From: Alphaproteobacteria bacterium
Lineage (GTDB): Bacteria; Pseudomonadota; Alphaproteobacteria; Sphingomonadales; Kordiimonadaceae
Direction: 5' to 3'
NCBI GenBank assembly: GCA_021774735.1
Contig: JAJFIS010000012.1
Location: forward strand, 1 to 55,356
DNA length: 55,356 nucleotides
In this document: one piece after another, positions 46,837-55,295 of the stretch
How the letters are laid out: every line of letters starts with the position of its first letter
How positions within the stretch are numbered: position 1 is the stretch's first letter
Translations under genes and position numbers: made by a program
The notes under the pieces: generated by a model
What the model saw: only the letters and a program-made list of their open reading frames with translations
Told to the model about the DNA's origin: nothing
Database searches by the model: none

Positions 46837-46932
46837 TTATCGTTTACACCTGAAACAATAAATGGGTTCAACCGTCGCCCGCAGCAATGGCGACAAACTT
46901 AGCAAGGCAATGGCAGCCGTTATTTTTTTCAT
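46837..46932 (-). pseudogene. Truncated duplicate of the methyltransferase gene start
   Basis: ATG at 46932 reads MKKITAAIALLSLS, nearly identical to the start of the methyltransferase-like protein. A 1-nt deletion then shifts the frame and a stop follows after 31 codons. No further homology to that gene is present. This is the coding part of repeat copy B. Confidence 0.8.
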
Positions 46933-47002
46933 GATATTTTCATCTCTCTTTAAGGACGCACTATAGCCATTAAAACACTGATGGAACAATTCACGTAATG
47001 TT
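46881..47002 (-). repeat. Direct repeat copy B
   Basis: Copy of 45739-45861 with the promoter-like hexamers and Shine-Dalgarno region retained. Copies A and B flank the DUF6090-like gene in the same orientation. Confidence 0.9.
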
Positions 47003-47043
47003 GTTGTCCGTTAATTTGGCCATAAGGGCCTTTGATAAAATTT

Positions 47044-47622
47044 CTATTGTTCTTCGTTTTCAATGGTGCTTTTATTTTCAACAAGATATTTCAGTTTACC
47101 TAAAAGCCGACCCTGCCAAAGTGCCTTTGAATTTAAGGCAAATTCTTCAGACTTTCTAAATTCTTTCATAGGGTTATCCCCCTCGCCCAACCAGCTATAC
47201 CTTCTGCTCATAACTATTCTAACGATTGAGTTCCCAGCCATCTCTTGCAATGAAATGCTCGCTACGCCCGTTGATAATTCCTGCCTAAATGTACTAGGTA
47301 AATTTGCTATAACGAGCAGCTTATTGGGGACTATTTTAGTGATCTGAATTAAAAAGTCTTGTTCAGGATAAAGGCGTAATATCTCCCCTTCCTCACCTTT
47401 ATCACCCGAAACAGGTGAAAGGTCAAACGCATACATCCACTTGGAAAGGTCCCTTAAAACAGGCCAAACTTCTTCTGCTGGCGCTTTAATTAATACCTCA
47501 TAATGGGATACATAATTATATATTTTGTCGTTTGGTTCACTAACAAGACTGTCGTCAGCACTTACTTGTGTCACAAATAATTGAAGTAAAACCCATATTT
47601 TAAATGCAGCTTTCATGTCCAT
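47044..47622 (-). CDS. Exported SRPBCC/START-like domain protein
   Basis: 192 aa from ATG 47622 (GGGAGAAG upstream); ATG 47616 is equally possible. A signal peptide (MKAAFKIWVLLQLFVTQVSA) is followed by a domain beginning YNYVSHYEVLIKAPAEEVWPVLRDLSKW. This is the opening strand and helix of SRPBCC (polyketide cyclase/START-like) hydrophobic-ligand-binding folds. It would bind or modify a lipid-like ligand in the periplasm. It lies downstream of the GNAT gene by 28 bp and may share its transcript. Confidence 0.72.
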   Translation of the reverse strand: MDMKAAFKIWVLLQLFVTQVSADDSLVSEPNDKIYNYVSHYEVLIKAPAEEVWPVLRDLSKWMYAFDLSPVSGDKGEEGEILRLYPEQDFLIQITKIVPNKLLVIANLPSTFRQELSTGVASISLQEMAGNSIVRIVMSRRYSWLGEGDNPMKEFRKSEEFALNSKALWQGRLLGKLKYLVENKSTIENEEQ

Positions 47623-47650
47623 TCTTCTCCCATTCAAATATTGTATTCAC

Positions 47651-48097
47651 TCAGCCCACTCTCCATCTACATATACCTTTGATGTCAACATCTGCGCCCA
47701 GATGTTTGTAAAATTTGATGGCTTTCTGGTTCTCGCTTTCAACCTCCCATTTCATTTTCTGCACATCTTTGTTTTTACAGACCTCTTTAGCCTTGATCAT
47801 CAAAGCTTCGCCAACTTTTTGTCCCCTGTATCGCTCCCAGACGAAAACATCATCAATGTTCATGAAATTACCACCCAGCCATATTGAATAGTTCCATGTA
47901 TAAGAAATATATCCGGCTATTTCCTTGTCTACTTCCGCAAGCAACACACCAAACTTTAATGGTTCAGAGAAACCGGCATTCAGTAATTCTTGCTGGCTTG
48001 TTAGAACATGTTCTTCTTGATTGTGATGACGTGCAATTGCCATGATTAAATCATAAATTATTTCAACATCATCTTTTGTTGCTTCCCTTATAAACAT
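47651..48097 (-). CDS. GNAT-family N-acetyltransferase
   Basis: 148 aa. MFIREATKDDVEIIYDLI is the usual GNAT start. The acetyl-CoA-binding motif A is at about 88-100 (DDVFVWERYRGQKVGEALMIKA; R/Q-x-x-G-x-G/A variant RGQKVG). The C-terminal strand is NQKAIKFYKHLGAD. Substrate unknown. The start overlaps the DUF6058 gene by 10 bp, indicating translational coupling. Confidence 0.88.
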   Translation of the reverse strand: MFIREATKDDVEIIYDLIMAIARHHNQEEHVLTSQQELLNAGFSEPLKFGVLLAEVDKEIAGYISYTWNYSIWLGGNFMNIDDVFVWERYRGQKVGEALMIKAKEVCKNKDVQKMKWEVESENQKAIKFYKHLGADVDIKGICRWRVG

Positions 48098-48720
48098 AAA
48101 GCATACGCCCTTCGAACATCTTCAATCAGCCGTTTGCGGGAGCTAGCAGCTCTCTCATGTGGTGCGAACAAAGACGTAACACTATCCAAAAGATCCACTG
48201 CACTTTTCAAATAAAGTTTTTGTTCGTCTGTTAATTCCTTCACGTCCAAATGCTCTTTAATTATTATGATGGCTAGTTCTTTTGCTGCAATATCTTCTGG
48301 CAAGCCAGATTTTGTACAAAGCCCATAAGTGCCATCCAAAAAATAGCCCCACTCATTATCTAAATGCTCTGCCATAGTATCTAAGGCATTTGGCATAGAT
48401 GGATGAAACCCTTTATCACGCAATATAGTGAGTTGTTTTTGGTATCGGTTATCAAACACAGACCTTACCCTCTGGCTATCGCAGTCCCGTAGAATCAGTG
48501 AAAGCCATTCCACATTCCCTTTAGAATAAAACTCTATGGCTGAATTTTCTTCATGGGGTCCAAAGAAAGAAACACAATTTATACTCATATCAAGTTGATA
48601 TGAAGGTTTAGGCATCATGCTATCGCTTTGAAGCTGTTCAAGTTCCTGACGTGATACACCAGCCTGCTCTAATAAATGGTCTCGTGTAATAAAATGTTGG
48701 AACAAATATTCTATCAACAT
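48088..48720 (-). CDS. DUF6058-family protein
   Basis: 210 aa. It shows the conserved run MLIEYLFQHFITRDHLLEQAGVS at the start, FFGPHEENSAIEFYSKG in the middle, and YGLCTKSGLPEDIAAKELAI and FAPHERAASSRKRLIEDVRRAY in the C-terminal half. I recall this pattern from DUF6058, sometimes labelled natural-product biosynthesis. No enzymatic role is established. It may act with the coupled GNAT enzyme. Confidence 0.68.
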   Translation of the reverse strand: MLIEYLFQHFITRDHLLEQAGVSRQELEQLQSDSMMPKPSYQLDMSINCVSFFGPHEENSAIEFYSKGNVEWLSLILRDCDSQRVRSVFDNRYQKQLTILRDKGFHPSMPNALDTMAEHLDNEWGYFLDGTYGLCTKSGLPEDIAAKELAIIIIKEHLDVKELTDEQKLYLKSAVDLLDSVTSLFAPHERAASSRKRLIEDVRRAYALCL

Positions 48721-48907
48721 GAATGTTTTCCTTTTGTTCTTTTCTTGGTAGAAAAGTAATGGGGCAGTGTCAAGCTTCCAATCAATACCCTTTCACTATT
48801 GTCTTGTAAAAATCAGCGAAAAATAAACATCGCAATATACTATGGATTAAAGTAGTTGAGGGGATAGGTAACGGCAGTTTTGGGTAACCCCATTTGGTAA
48901 GCAGAAG

Positions 48908-50278
48908 ATGTGGCAAGTAGAAGAAAAACAGGATCGCGCTTGGGTTCACACCCGCGTAAAGCGTCATTTCAGCGAGCTTGTCCGCTTGTCGGGCCCTGCT
49001 GCCATGGCCCGCGTTGGGGTCTTCTCGCTGGGTATGGTCGATACGGCCATGGTTGGCCATTATGCCACCAGCCACCTCGCTTGGCTTAATCTTGCTAATC
49101 AATCGATCATAATGTTCACGCTGGTCATCGGCATTGGCTTTCTGCTAGGCGCGCTGGTGTATGTGGCGGAAGCTTTTGGCCGCGGTGATCCGCTGGAATG
49201 TGGCCGGGTTTGGCGGCGCAGTCTACCCATGACCTTCGCGATGGGGCTCGTAATCATCCTGACATGCCTGCCTGCCGAAAGCTTGCTATTAATGACCGGA
49301 CAAACGCCCGAAAAAGCCGAAATGGCGGGCGATCTTATATTGATCCTGTCGCTTGGCCTGCCGGCGCATATGCTGTTTTTTATTGGCAGCATGTTTCTCG
49401 ATGGCATCAAGCGGCCATCGATCAGTTTTTTCCTGATGATCGGCGCTAATGTCATTAATGTCAGCTTAAATTACGCGCTGATATTTGGTCATTTCGGCAT
49501 GCCTGAAATGGGCGCTGAAGGCTCGGCTTGGGCTAGTACCGCCATCCGCTGGTTCATTGCCATAAGCATTACCGGCTATATTTTATTTGCCCCATCAACG
49601 CAAAAGTATGGCGCCCGCTTACCCCACGGTCAGCGCTGGGCTGATTGGGCGGGGCAACGCAAAATGGGCTATGCATCCGCCACGGCTTTGGCCGCTGAAG
49701 TTGCAGCCTTTTCAGGGCTTGTTATTTTCGCGGGTTGGTTGGGAACCGAGCCACTGGCCGCTTACGGTATTATCAATCAAATAAGCGGGGTTCCGCTGAT
49801 GGCCTCCATCGGCATTGGTATTGCCACCGCCGTGCGCGTCGGCATCGCCTATGGTCGCAGGGACAGGTTCGACACGGCGCTCGCAGGCTGGATGGGGCTG
49901 GTGGTTGGCAGCATCGTTATGACCATCACATCAATATTACTGGTGGCGTTCGGCGAAGAATTTACAAGCGTATTTTCCAGTGATGAAAGCGTTATCATCA
50001 TTATCATCCCCCTGTTGGTCGTCATTGCCATCTCGATGGTATTCGATGCCTTTCAGATGATCATGTCTAATGTGTTGCGCGGCCTGAAAGAATCTTGGTG
50101 GCCGACGGGCATTCAGTCTTTTGTCTATCTAGGGACCATGATCCCCATCTGTTATTATTTGGCCTTCACGGTGGAAATGGGGCTGCTCGGGTTAATTTGG
50201 GGAACGCTGATCGCTTCCTTCCTGTCCTTCGCCCTGCTGACCCTGCGGTTTATGTGGTTGGTGCGCCCGCACAGCTAG
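48908..50278 (+). CDS. MATE-family multidrug/Na+ or H+ antiporter
   Basis: 456 aa, 12 predicted helices. LSGPAAMARVGVFSLGMVDTAMVGHYATSHLAWLNLA is the MATE N-terminal signature (P-x-x-h-x-x-h-x-x-x-D-x-h-h-V/M-G). The second half repeats the fold (MGYASATALAAEVAAFSGLVIFAGWLG). It exports cationic compounds. Single gene; the porin-like gene follows after 110 bp. Confidence 0.93.
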   Translation: MWQVEEKQDRAWVHTRVKRHFSELVRLSGPAAMARVGVFSLGMVDTAMVGHYATSHLAWLNLANQSIIMFTLVIGIGFLLGALVYVAEAFGRGDPLECGRVWRRSLPMTFAMGLVIILTCLPAESLLLMTGQTPEKAEMAGDLILILSLGLPAHMLFFIGSMFLDGIKRPSISFFLMIGANVINVSLNYALIFGHFGMPEMGAEGSAWASTAIRWFIAISITGYILFAPSTQKYGARLPHGQRWADWAGQRKMGYASATALAAEVAAFSGLVIFAGWLGTEPLAAYGIINQISGVPLMASIGIGIATAVRVGIAYGRRDRFDTALAGWMGLVVGSIVMTITSILLVAFGEEFTSVFSSDESVIIIIIPLLVVIAISMVFDAFQMIMSNVLRGLKESWWPTGIQSFVYLGTMIPICYYLAFTVEMGLLGLIWGTLIASFLSFALLTLRFMWLVRPHS

Positions 50279-50388
50279 AGCGCTCTAAAATACAATTTTA
50301 TCACTTTTATATTATTGTCAACCTTTTGCCATTATTCTATCTAAATACTAAATATATATTAGTGATAGATGCTGATGAAGAAGGCTAT

Positions 50389-51300
50389 ATGCAACATATA
50401 GAGCAACCCGATAGACATAATTTATTTGGAAAGCCCTCAAGGCGATTTTCCAAGTTTTTATGTTGTTTGGTGCCTGCGGTAATCTTCACGAGCCCTTCCA
50501 GCCATGCCCAAGACAGCTTTAATTTTATTGATGCCTTCAACCAGGCTGTAGATTTGGTTCAAAGCGGCCTTGATGTTATTTGGCCCGGCGCGTTGGACCC
50601 GGATGCCTTTTCTTTTCGCGGCGGATTAGCCATAGGTACGACACCTGACTATGTGGGATCTGATAATTACCGCATCCGCGCCCTACCGGTTATTGACCTT
50701 CGCTACAAAAACAAGTGGCGCATTAGTGGCTCAAAACTACTGGTCAATGCAATTACCAGAGACCGGTGGGCCATTGGCCCGCTGGCGAACCTTAAATTTG
50801 GCCGCGACGAAGGTACAAACCGCGCCTTAATGGGGCTTGGAGATATCAACACCACCTTAGAAGTTGGTGCCTTTGTGCAATATAAAACCAAATATAATCA
50901 AATAATGGCTGAATACCGCTATGCACTGGGTGAAGGGCAAGGCAGTAGTGCCCAAATAACTGTCAGCCAAGGCCTGCTGAAAAATGGCAAATTTTCCATG
51001 GCCGCCGCCGCCCGGCTTAAATGGATGTCCGATAAGGCCATGCAGACCAACTTTGGCGTGACACGGCTGCAGGCCCGCCGCTCAGACGCCCAATTTAATG
51101 CCTTTAATGCAAACTCAGGCTTTTCTGATCTTTCAGTTGCAGTGATTGGTGACTATCAATTACACAAAAACATACATCTCGCGGGCCTTGTGCAATTTGG
51201 CCGCCTTATGGGGGATGCGGGACGTAGCCCAATTGTTAATGCGGGTGTCGGCAACCGATTTCAAGTAACATCTGGTATTGGTTTGCTCTTTCAATTTTAA
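50389..51300 (+). CDS. MipA/OmpV-family outer-membrane protein
   Basis: 303 aa from ATG 50389 (AAGAAGG upstream). The same frame stays open back into the MATE gene but that part is an out-of-frame shadow. A signal peptide (FLCCLVPAVIFTSPSSHAQ) is followed by a beta-barrel pattern. GGLAIGTTPDYVGSDNYRIRALPVIDLRYKNKWRISG is the family's opening motif, and the end is a typical barrel-closing aromatic (GIGLLFQF). Members act as scaffolds or porins in the outer membrane. Confidence 0.87.
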   Translation: MQHIEQPDRHNLFGKPSRRFSKFLCCLVPAVIFTSPSSHAQDSFNFIDAFNQAVDLVQSGLDVIWPGALDPDAFSFRGGLAIGTTPDYVGSDNYRIRALPVIDLRYKNKWRISGSKLLVNAITRDRWAIGPLANLKFGRDEGTNRALMGLGDINTTLEVGAFVQYKTKYNQIMAEYRYALGEGQGSSAQITVSQGLLKNGKFSMAAAARLKWMSDKAMQTNFGVTRLQARRSDAQFNAFNANSGFSDLSVAVIGDYQLHKNIHLAGLVQFGRLMGDAGRSPIVNAGVGNRFQVTSGIGLLFQF

Positions 51301-51351
51301 TATGCTCTAGGGTATCATCCACTTATATTTACTATGTAAGGGTGGCTTAAC

Positions 51352-53127
51352 GTGCGCAATTGGCTTTTCAGCTGTTTCTTTATTCTCTCTTGTGCCTTTG
51401 TCGGCCTTAAGGGGCTGCAGGCGCAGTCAATACCTGTAAGTGCAGATGAAATAGCAGCTTTAACCAAGCAGTATGATACTGCGGCTTATATGGTGATGAG
51501 CGGCGCGCGGCACTATAGTAATTTTCCAGAAGATAAGCCCGTCAAACTTGGCCGCCTTGCGACCTTGCCACTGATCTATACTACATACCGCCTTCTTGAT
51601 CGGGGTGAACTGGATATTGACCAACCAATTATGGATATGTTGCCTCAATATGATCTGGAGGATATCAATTTTATTACTGTTACTGTTCGTCACCTATTGG
51701 CGGAAACCGGTGGCTTTGCTGTACCACCATGGTTGACAGTAGAAGGGCAGAAAAAACTAATAGGCCGTAATATTGAGCTGAATAAGCACCATGATCCTTT
51801 ACCCTATGTGAAGCGCCTGCGTAGTAGTGGTGAAATGACCCATCAAGACGTAATTGGCTGGTTTCTTCTCGCACAAATATTAGAAAAAGTTAGCGGCAAA
51901 GATATATTAAATTTGATTGATAATGAAGTCGCTAAGCCTTTAGGGCTACCCACTGGAACATTTTATACTCTTCCCCCATCAGCTGATAATAATGGCCTGG
52001 GGGCCACACCTCCATTCTTGGCCCCTATTATGGCTTTAGAGACATCCACCGATGGCTTGGCCGCCCTGATGCAGGCCTTGACAAATAATGAGCAATTTGA
52101 CGGCAAGTCATATCTGAGCCAGCGGGCACGCATATCCCTTGTCCGTGACCAAACGTGGCATTTGCACCCCATGGGGCCGGGGCGCACATTAGGTCTGGCT
52201 ACAAGCTGGCATGATGGTCGACGCTTATTATCAATTAACCAATTAAACTGTATTAACGCACAGGGCCTTGCGCCCTACCAGCTTGTTTATTTTCCTACCG
52301 CTGACCTCGTGGTAGTGTCCAAAACTCCTTGTGATGCTGGTGCCGAAAATCTGTTTTTAAATGCTATAGCAAAGCGTTTCATCCCCCCTAAAAGCCAAAA
52401 AGATATCCGCGCAAAAGCAGCTGCCTTGCGTCTACCCAATAAACTGGGCGGCCTCTATATTAAAGACACCGCTCCCAGTGCTTGGTTGGCGCTACGCCTT
52501 GATGCCCTGAAAAGTGATGTCATCAATCTGCGCCAAACGCCAGAAGATTTGTTTGTTGAGAATAGTGGTATCATTGAAGCACATTTTAAGAAAATTACTA
52601 ATTTAGCTTATGAAACACCCACAGGTGAAAAACTTTATATCAGCGAGGCTTATGGTGGCGGTAACCTTTATTACCGAGGGGAATATTACCGGTATATTGG
52701 CTTGTTGGGGGACAAGGATATCCTCATTACACCGGTTGTTTGGCTTCTAGCACTTTTATTTAGCGGGTCGATATATGCTTTTTCAAAACGTGACAAAAGC
52801 TGGCGCCGTATGGGGCAATTTTGCGCGCTCGGGCCCATCTTATTCAGTGTTGGCGTTGCTCTTGAGCTAACTTACTGGCCAGAAATTTGGTTGGCGGGAG
52901 ATGGTTATTGGGCGGTAACTGCGTGGCGCATCACCTGGAACATCGGTCTTATGATGGTGCTTTCCGTTGTCATGTTCACCCTCAGCTTCGCACGATCAAA
53001 TAATATGCCAAGCGGTTATTATCTGCTACCTGCCAGCGTTCATGTTACCCTGCTTGCCGGCACCGCAACGGCCATAATACTAATTTCAGTGGCTTGGGGT
53101 ATTGCCGGGACTTTCTTCCCCGGATAG
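51352..53127 (+). CDS. Beta-lactamase/serine-hydrolase-fold pseudoenzyme with C-terminal membrane helices
   Basis: 591 aa with a GTG start and signal peptide (MRNWLFSCFFILSCAFVGLKGLQAQ). Residues 40-350 follow the class C beta-lactamase-like fold: LLDRGELDIDQPIMDMLP, TVRHLLAETGG, LLAQILEKVSGKDILNLI, PLGLPTGTFY. The catalytic residues appear lost. The SxxK site aligns with RLAT (R68, T71), the YxN site with QDV (165-167), and the late H-x-G with INQ. After a linker domain there are about four hydrophobic helices from 460 to 585. Probably a periplasmic binding or regulatory protein anchored in the inner membrane. Confidence 0.78.
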   Translation: MRNWLFSCFFILSCAFVGLKGLQAQSIPVSADEIAALTKQYDTAAYMVMSGARHYSNFPEDKPVKLGRLATLPLIYTTYRLLDRGELDIDQPIMDMLPQYDLEDINFITVTVRHLLAETGGFAVPPWLTVEGQKKLIGRNIELNKHHDPLPYVKRLRSSGEMTHQDVIGWFLLAQILEKVSGKDILNLIDNEVAKPLGLPTGTFYTLPPSADNNGLGATPPFLAPIMALETSTDGLAALMQALTNNEQFDGKSYLSQRARISLVRDQTWHLHPMGPGRTLGLATSWHDGRRLLSINQLNCINAQGLAPYQLVYFPTADLVVVSKTPCDAGAENLFLNAIAKRFIPPKSQKDIRAKAAALRLPNKLGGLYIKDTAPSAWLALRLDALKSDVINLRQTPEDLFVENSGIIEAHFKKITNLAYETPTGEKLYISEAYGGGNLYYRGEYYRYIGLLGDKDILITPVVWLLALLFSGSIYAFSKRDKSWRRMGQFCALGPILFSVGVALELTYWPEIWLAGDGYWAVTAWRITWNIGLMMVLSVVMFTLSFARSNNMPSGYYLLPASVHVTLLAGTATAIILISVAWGIAGTFFPG

Positions 53128-53279
53128 CCGTTCGCCTTCACATTCACAATTTGCCCACATTTTGGTCCCGCTCTTGACCCAAACTTCCATTTTAATAGAT
53201 ATCAGCGAATGACGTGTCTGACTTAAAATCAGCTTTGCGTTCTAACCGCAGCACTTTGGTAAAAAGAGGATGCTTAGTT

Positions 53280-53540
53280 ATGACTGTACCACTGAATTTC
53301 ATAAACCGCTTTGATCTGGTCACCAATGAAAACCCCCATGCCATTTCCAAAATACTAGATCTGTTTGCCCTGCATGAGCTTGCCCCCATTGCCCTTGCCG
53401 CCCGCGCTAGCCGTGATAATACATATTGGGTCAGCATCACGGTTAAGGGATTAGGTGAAAAAGCAGCCAGGGCGATATGCGAACAACTTAGGGCGCATAT
53501 TCATGTTCGCCGAGTTCATCTGGAACATATTTTACACTGA
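53280..53540 (+). CDS. Stand-alone ACT-domain-like protein
   Basis: 86 aa from ATG 53280, with AGAGGA upstream. It has the beta-alpha-beta-beta-alpha-beta order of an ACT domain: NRFDLVTNENPHAISKILDLFALHELAPIALAARASRDNTYWVSITVKGLGEKAARAICEQL, ending VRRVHLEHI. It resembles the small regulatory subunit of acetolactate synthase (IlvM type), but no ilvB-like gene is near. It converges on pyrF. The regulated enzyme is unknown. Nothing is seen in 53128-53279. Confidence 0.68.
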   Translation: MTVPLNFINRFDLVTNENPHAISKILDLFALHELAPIALAARASRDNTYWVSITVKGLGEKAARAICEQLRAHIHVRRVHLEHILH

Positions 53541-53562
53541 AAAATTAGAGATTCCATAAAAT

Positions 53563-54285
53563 TTATTCGATGCTATCCGCGATTGCCCTTGCTGCCGCTG
53601 CCGGGTCTGAAGCCCCAGTGATTGGCCGGCCAATAACCAAAATATCTGCGCCTGCCTTGATGGCTTCATCTGGTGTCATGACCCTTTTCTGGTCGCCCAG
53701 CGCACTGCCCGCTGGCCTGATACCCGGCACCACCAGTTTAAAGTCAGGCCCCGCCACCTTGCGGGCAAGGCTGATTTCCTTCGGGCTACAAACCATACCA
53801 TCAAGGCCATTTGCCTGCGCCAAACCGGCAAGCCGGGCCACCTGATCTTCCACAGTGTCTTGCACACCAATTGCTGATAAATCATCACTATCCAATGAGG
53901 TCAACACAGATACGCCGACCACCCAAGGTCGCTGAACGGAGAGCTTTGCAGCTTCTTCCCGGGCCGTGTTCGCAGCTCGCTGCATCATGTCTGGCCCCCC
54001 TTGGCTGTGGATTGTAATAATCCGCGGAGCCAGGGGCATCACTGCGCGTATTGCCCCGGCGACAGTATTAGGAATATCGTGAAATTTAAGGTCTAAAAAT
54101 ATAGGCATGCCCAAATCTGCAATAGATTTATATCCCGCAGTGCCACAGGCCATAAAGAATTCTAAACCCAATTTAATGCCGCCGATGGTACCATGTAGCG
54201 CTGTAGCAAGCTTCACGGCGTGGTCAAGGTCTGTCGTATCAATGGCGCAGTAAATACGCTCAGCCGGGGTCATAAGTGGGATCAT
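53563..54285 (-). CDS. pyrF: Orotidine 5'-phosphate decarboxylase
   Basis: 240 aa, the last step of UMP synthesis. Active-site array D65-x-K67-x-x-D70 in FLDLKFHDIPNTV. Also GIKLGLEFF, VVPGIRPAG and LVIGRPIT, the phosphate-binding end. Full length. It follows lapA (58 bp) and ihfB on the minus strand, a common alphaproteobacterial order in which trpF usually comes next. Here an unrelated gene lies beyond. Confidence 0.96.
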   Translation of the reverse strand: MIPLMTPAERIYCAIDTTDLDHAVKLATALHGTIGGIKLGLEFFMACGTAGYKSIADLGMPIFLDLKFHDIPNTVAGAIRAVMPLAPRIITIHSQGGPDMMQRAANTAREEAAKLSVQRPWVVGVSVLTSLDSDDLSAIGVQDTVEDQVARLAGLAQANGLDGMVCSPKEISLARKVAGPDFKLVVPGIRPAGSALGDQKRVMTPDEAIKAGADILVIGRPITGASDPAAAARAIADSIE

Positions 54286-54343
54286 TATTTTAGCTCTCCA
54301 GATTAATACCTACGCCGCTTCATAGCCTTGCCGCAAAAAACTA

Positions 54344-54682
54344 TCAAGCTGGAGGTGGAATAGGCATATCCGTCTCTTTCATCTGCTGGGTGCGTTTATC
54401 GTTCAGTTCGTCTTGCAGAGATTCGATTTCTGTGGTTTTTTCAATTGCTGTGCGTTCCGCCTTGCGCCGTGCAGTAAAGCCTTTAAGACGCAACCAGCCG
54501 GTGACAAGACTAGCGGTTATCAATCCAGTGAATACCCCAAAGAAAAATATTAAATATAAGGGGAGGGGCAAACTATCGTAACCCGGAAGCAGATAAACCG
54601 GCACCAAATGGCGATTGGTTATAGAAAAATAAAGAATCACTAGGGCAACAGCTGCCCATAAGAATCGCCGAATTAAAGGCAT
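54344..54682 (-). CDS. lapA: LapA-domain membrane protein
   Basis: 112 aa. Two transmembrane segments (about 5-22 and 40-62, with FSITNRHLVPVYLLP and LYLIFFFGVFTGLITASL between and after) and a cytoplasmic coiled coil (RRKAERTAIEKTTEIESLQDELND). The pattern matches the LapA/DUF1049 family, which in enterobacteria helps control lipopolysaccharide assembly. Position between ihfB and pyrF supports this. Confidence 0.82.
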   Translation of the reverse strand: MPLIRRFLWAAVALVILYFSITNRHLVPVYLLPGYDSLPLPLYLIFFFGVFTGLITASLVTGWLRLKGFTARRKAERTAIEKTTEIESLQDELNDKRTQQMKETDMPIPPPA

Positions 54683-54769
54683 GGTCTTGCTTTCACGGAG
54701 CCGCAGGAATGTGATTGTACATCCTTACCCCCTAGGCGCAGCCCCAAAACATAATGAGGATAAAGTGAA

Positions 54770-55048
54770 TTATTTGTTTAATTGTTCCCGCAAGTCTTTA
54801 CCTGTTTTAAAATAGGGGACGCGCTTTTCAGCGACAGGAACCTTTTCACCCGTACGGGGATTGCGGCCAATGCGTGCAGGGCGTTCTTTGACAGAAAAAG
54901 CCCCAAATCCGCGCAGTTCCACCCGGTCGCCCTCGACCAAGGCGCCTGTGATTTCATCAAAAATGGTTGAAACAATACGCTCCACATCGCGGTGGTAAAG
55001 ATGCGGGTTCGCCTCAGCAATCTTATTGATCAACTCAGACTTTATCAT
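54770..55048 (-). CDS. ihfB: Integration host factor, beta subunit
   Basis: 92 aa, HU/IHF fold. [34 protein letters not shown] is followed by the signature [28 protein letters not shown], with the intercalating proline in RNPRTG. Length and the Arg after the Pro favour IHF-beta over HU. It binds and sharply bends DNA as an IHF-alpha/beta dimer. It is needed for many sigma-54 promoters, including possibly that of the small RNA in this window. rpsA, the usual neighbour upstream, is not present; an IS lies there instead. Confidence 0.92.
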   Translation of the reverse strand: MIKSELINKIAEANPHLYHRDVERIVSTIFDEITGALVEGDRVELRGFGAFSVKERPARIGRNPRTGEKVPVAEKRVPYFKTGKDLREQLNK

Positions 55049-55230
55049 AATATTTCTCCCCTATTGTTCAAAAACGCGGACCAACTGAAGTATATATCCA
55101 AGGGGCACATCTCTTTGCCACCTCCATTGGTGCCTACAATTCAAGTTGAAAGAATCACCAACGTCTATTTAAAGTGCCAAATAAGGCGCCATTCGTCAAG
55201 GTTAAGTCTTTCTGTCTGTCAGTAACAGAT

Positions 55231-55269
55231 GATATGTCCGGTTTATGTAACATACGATCTGTCCGGTTT
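55231..55269 (+). repeat. Two copies of GAT(A/C)TGTCCGGTTT in the IS end region
   Basis: Copies at 55231-55244 and 55256-55269, one base different, 25 bp apart, lie just before the transposase start. They are probably transposase-binding repeats in the left end of the ISNCY-type element. The exact terminus cannot be fixed. 55049-55230 is the ihfB promoter side. Confidence 0.5.
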
Positions 55270-55295
55270 TAAGATGCCCTTTAGGAGGGGCGCTT

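Noticed and set aside
50095-50388. 98-residue extension of the MipA/OmpV frame
   Set aside because: Out-of-frame shadow inside the MATE gene; a signal peptide begins after 50389.
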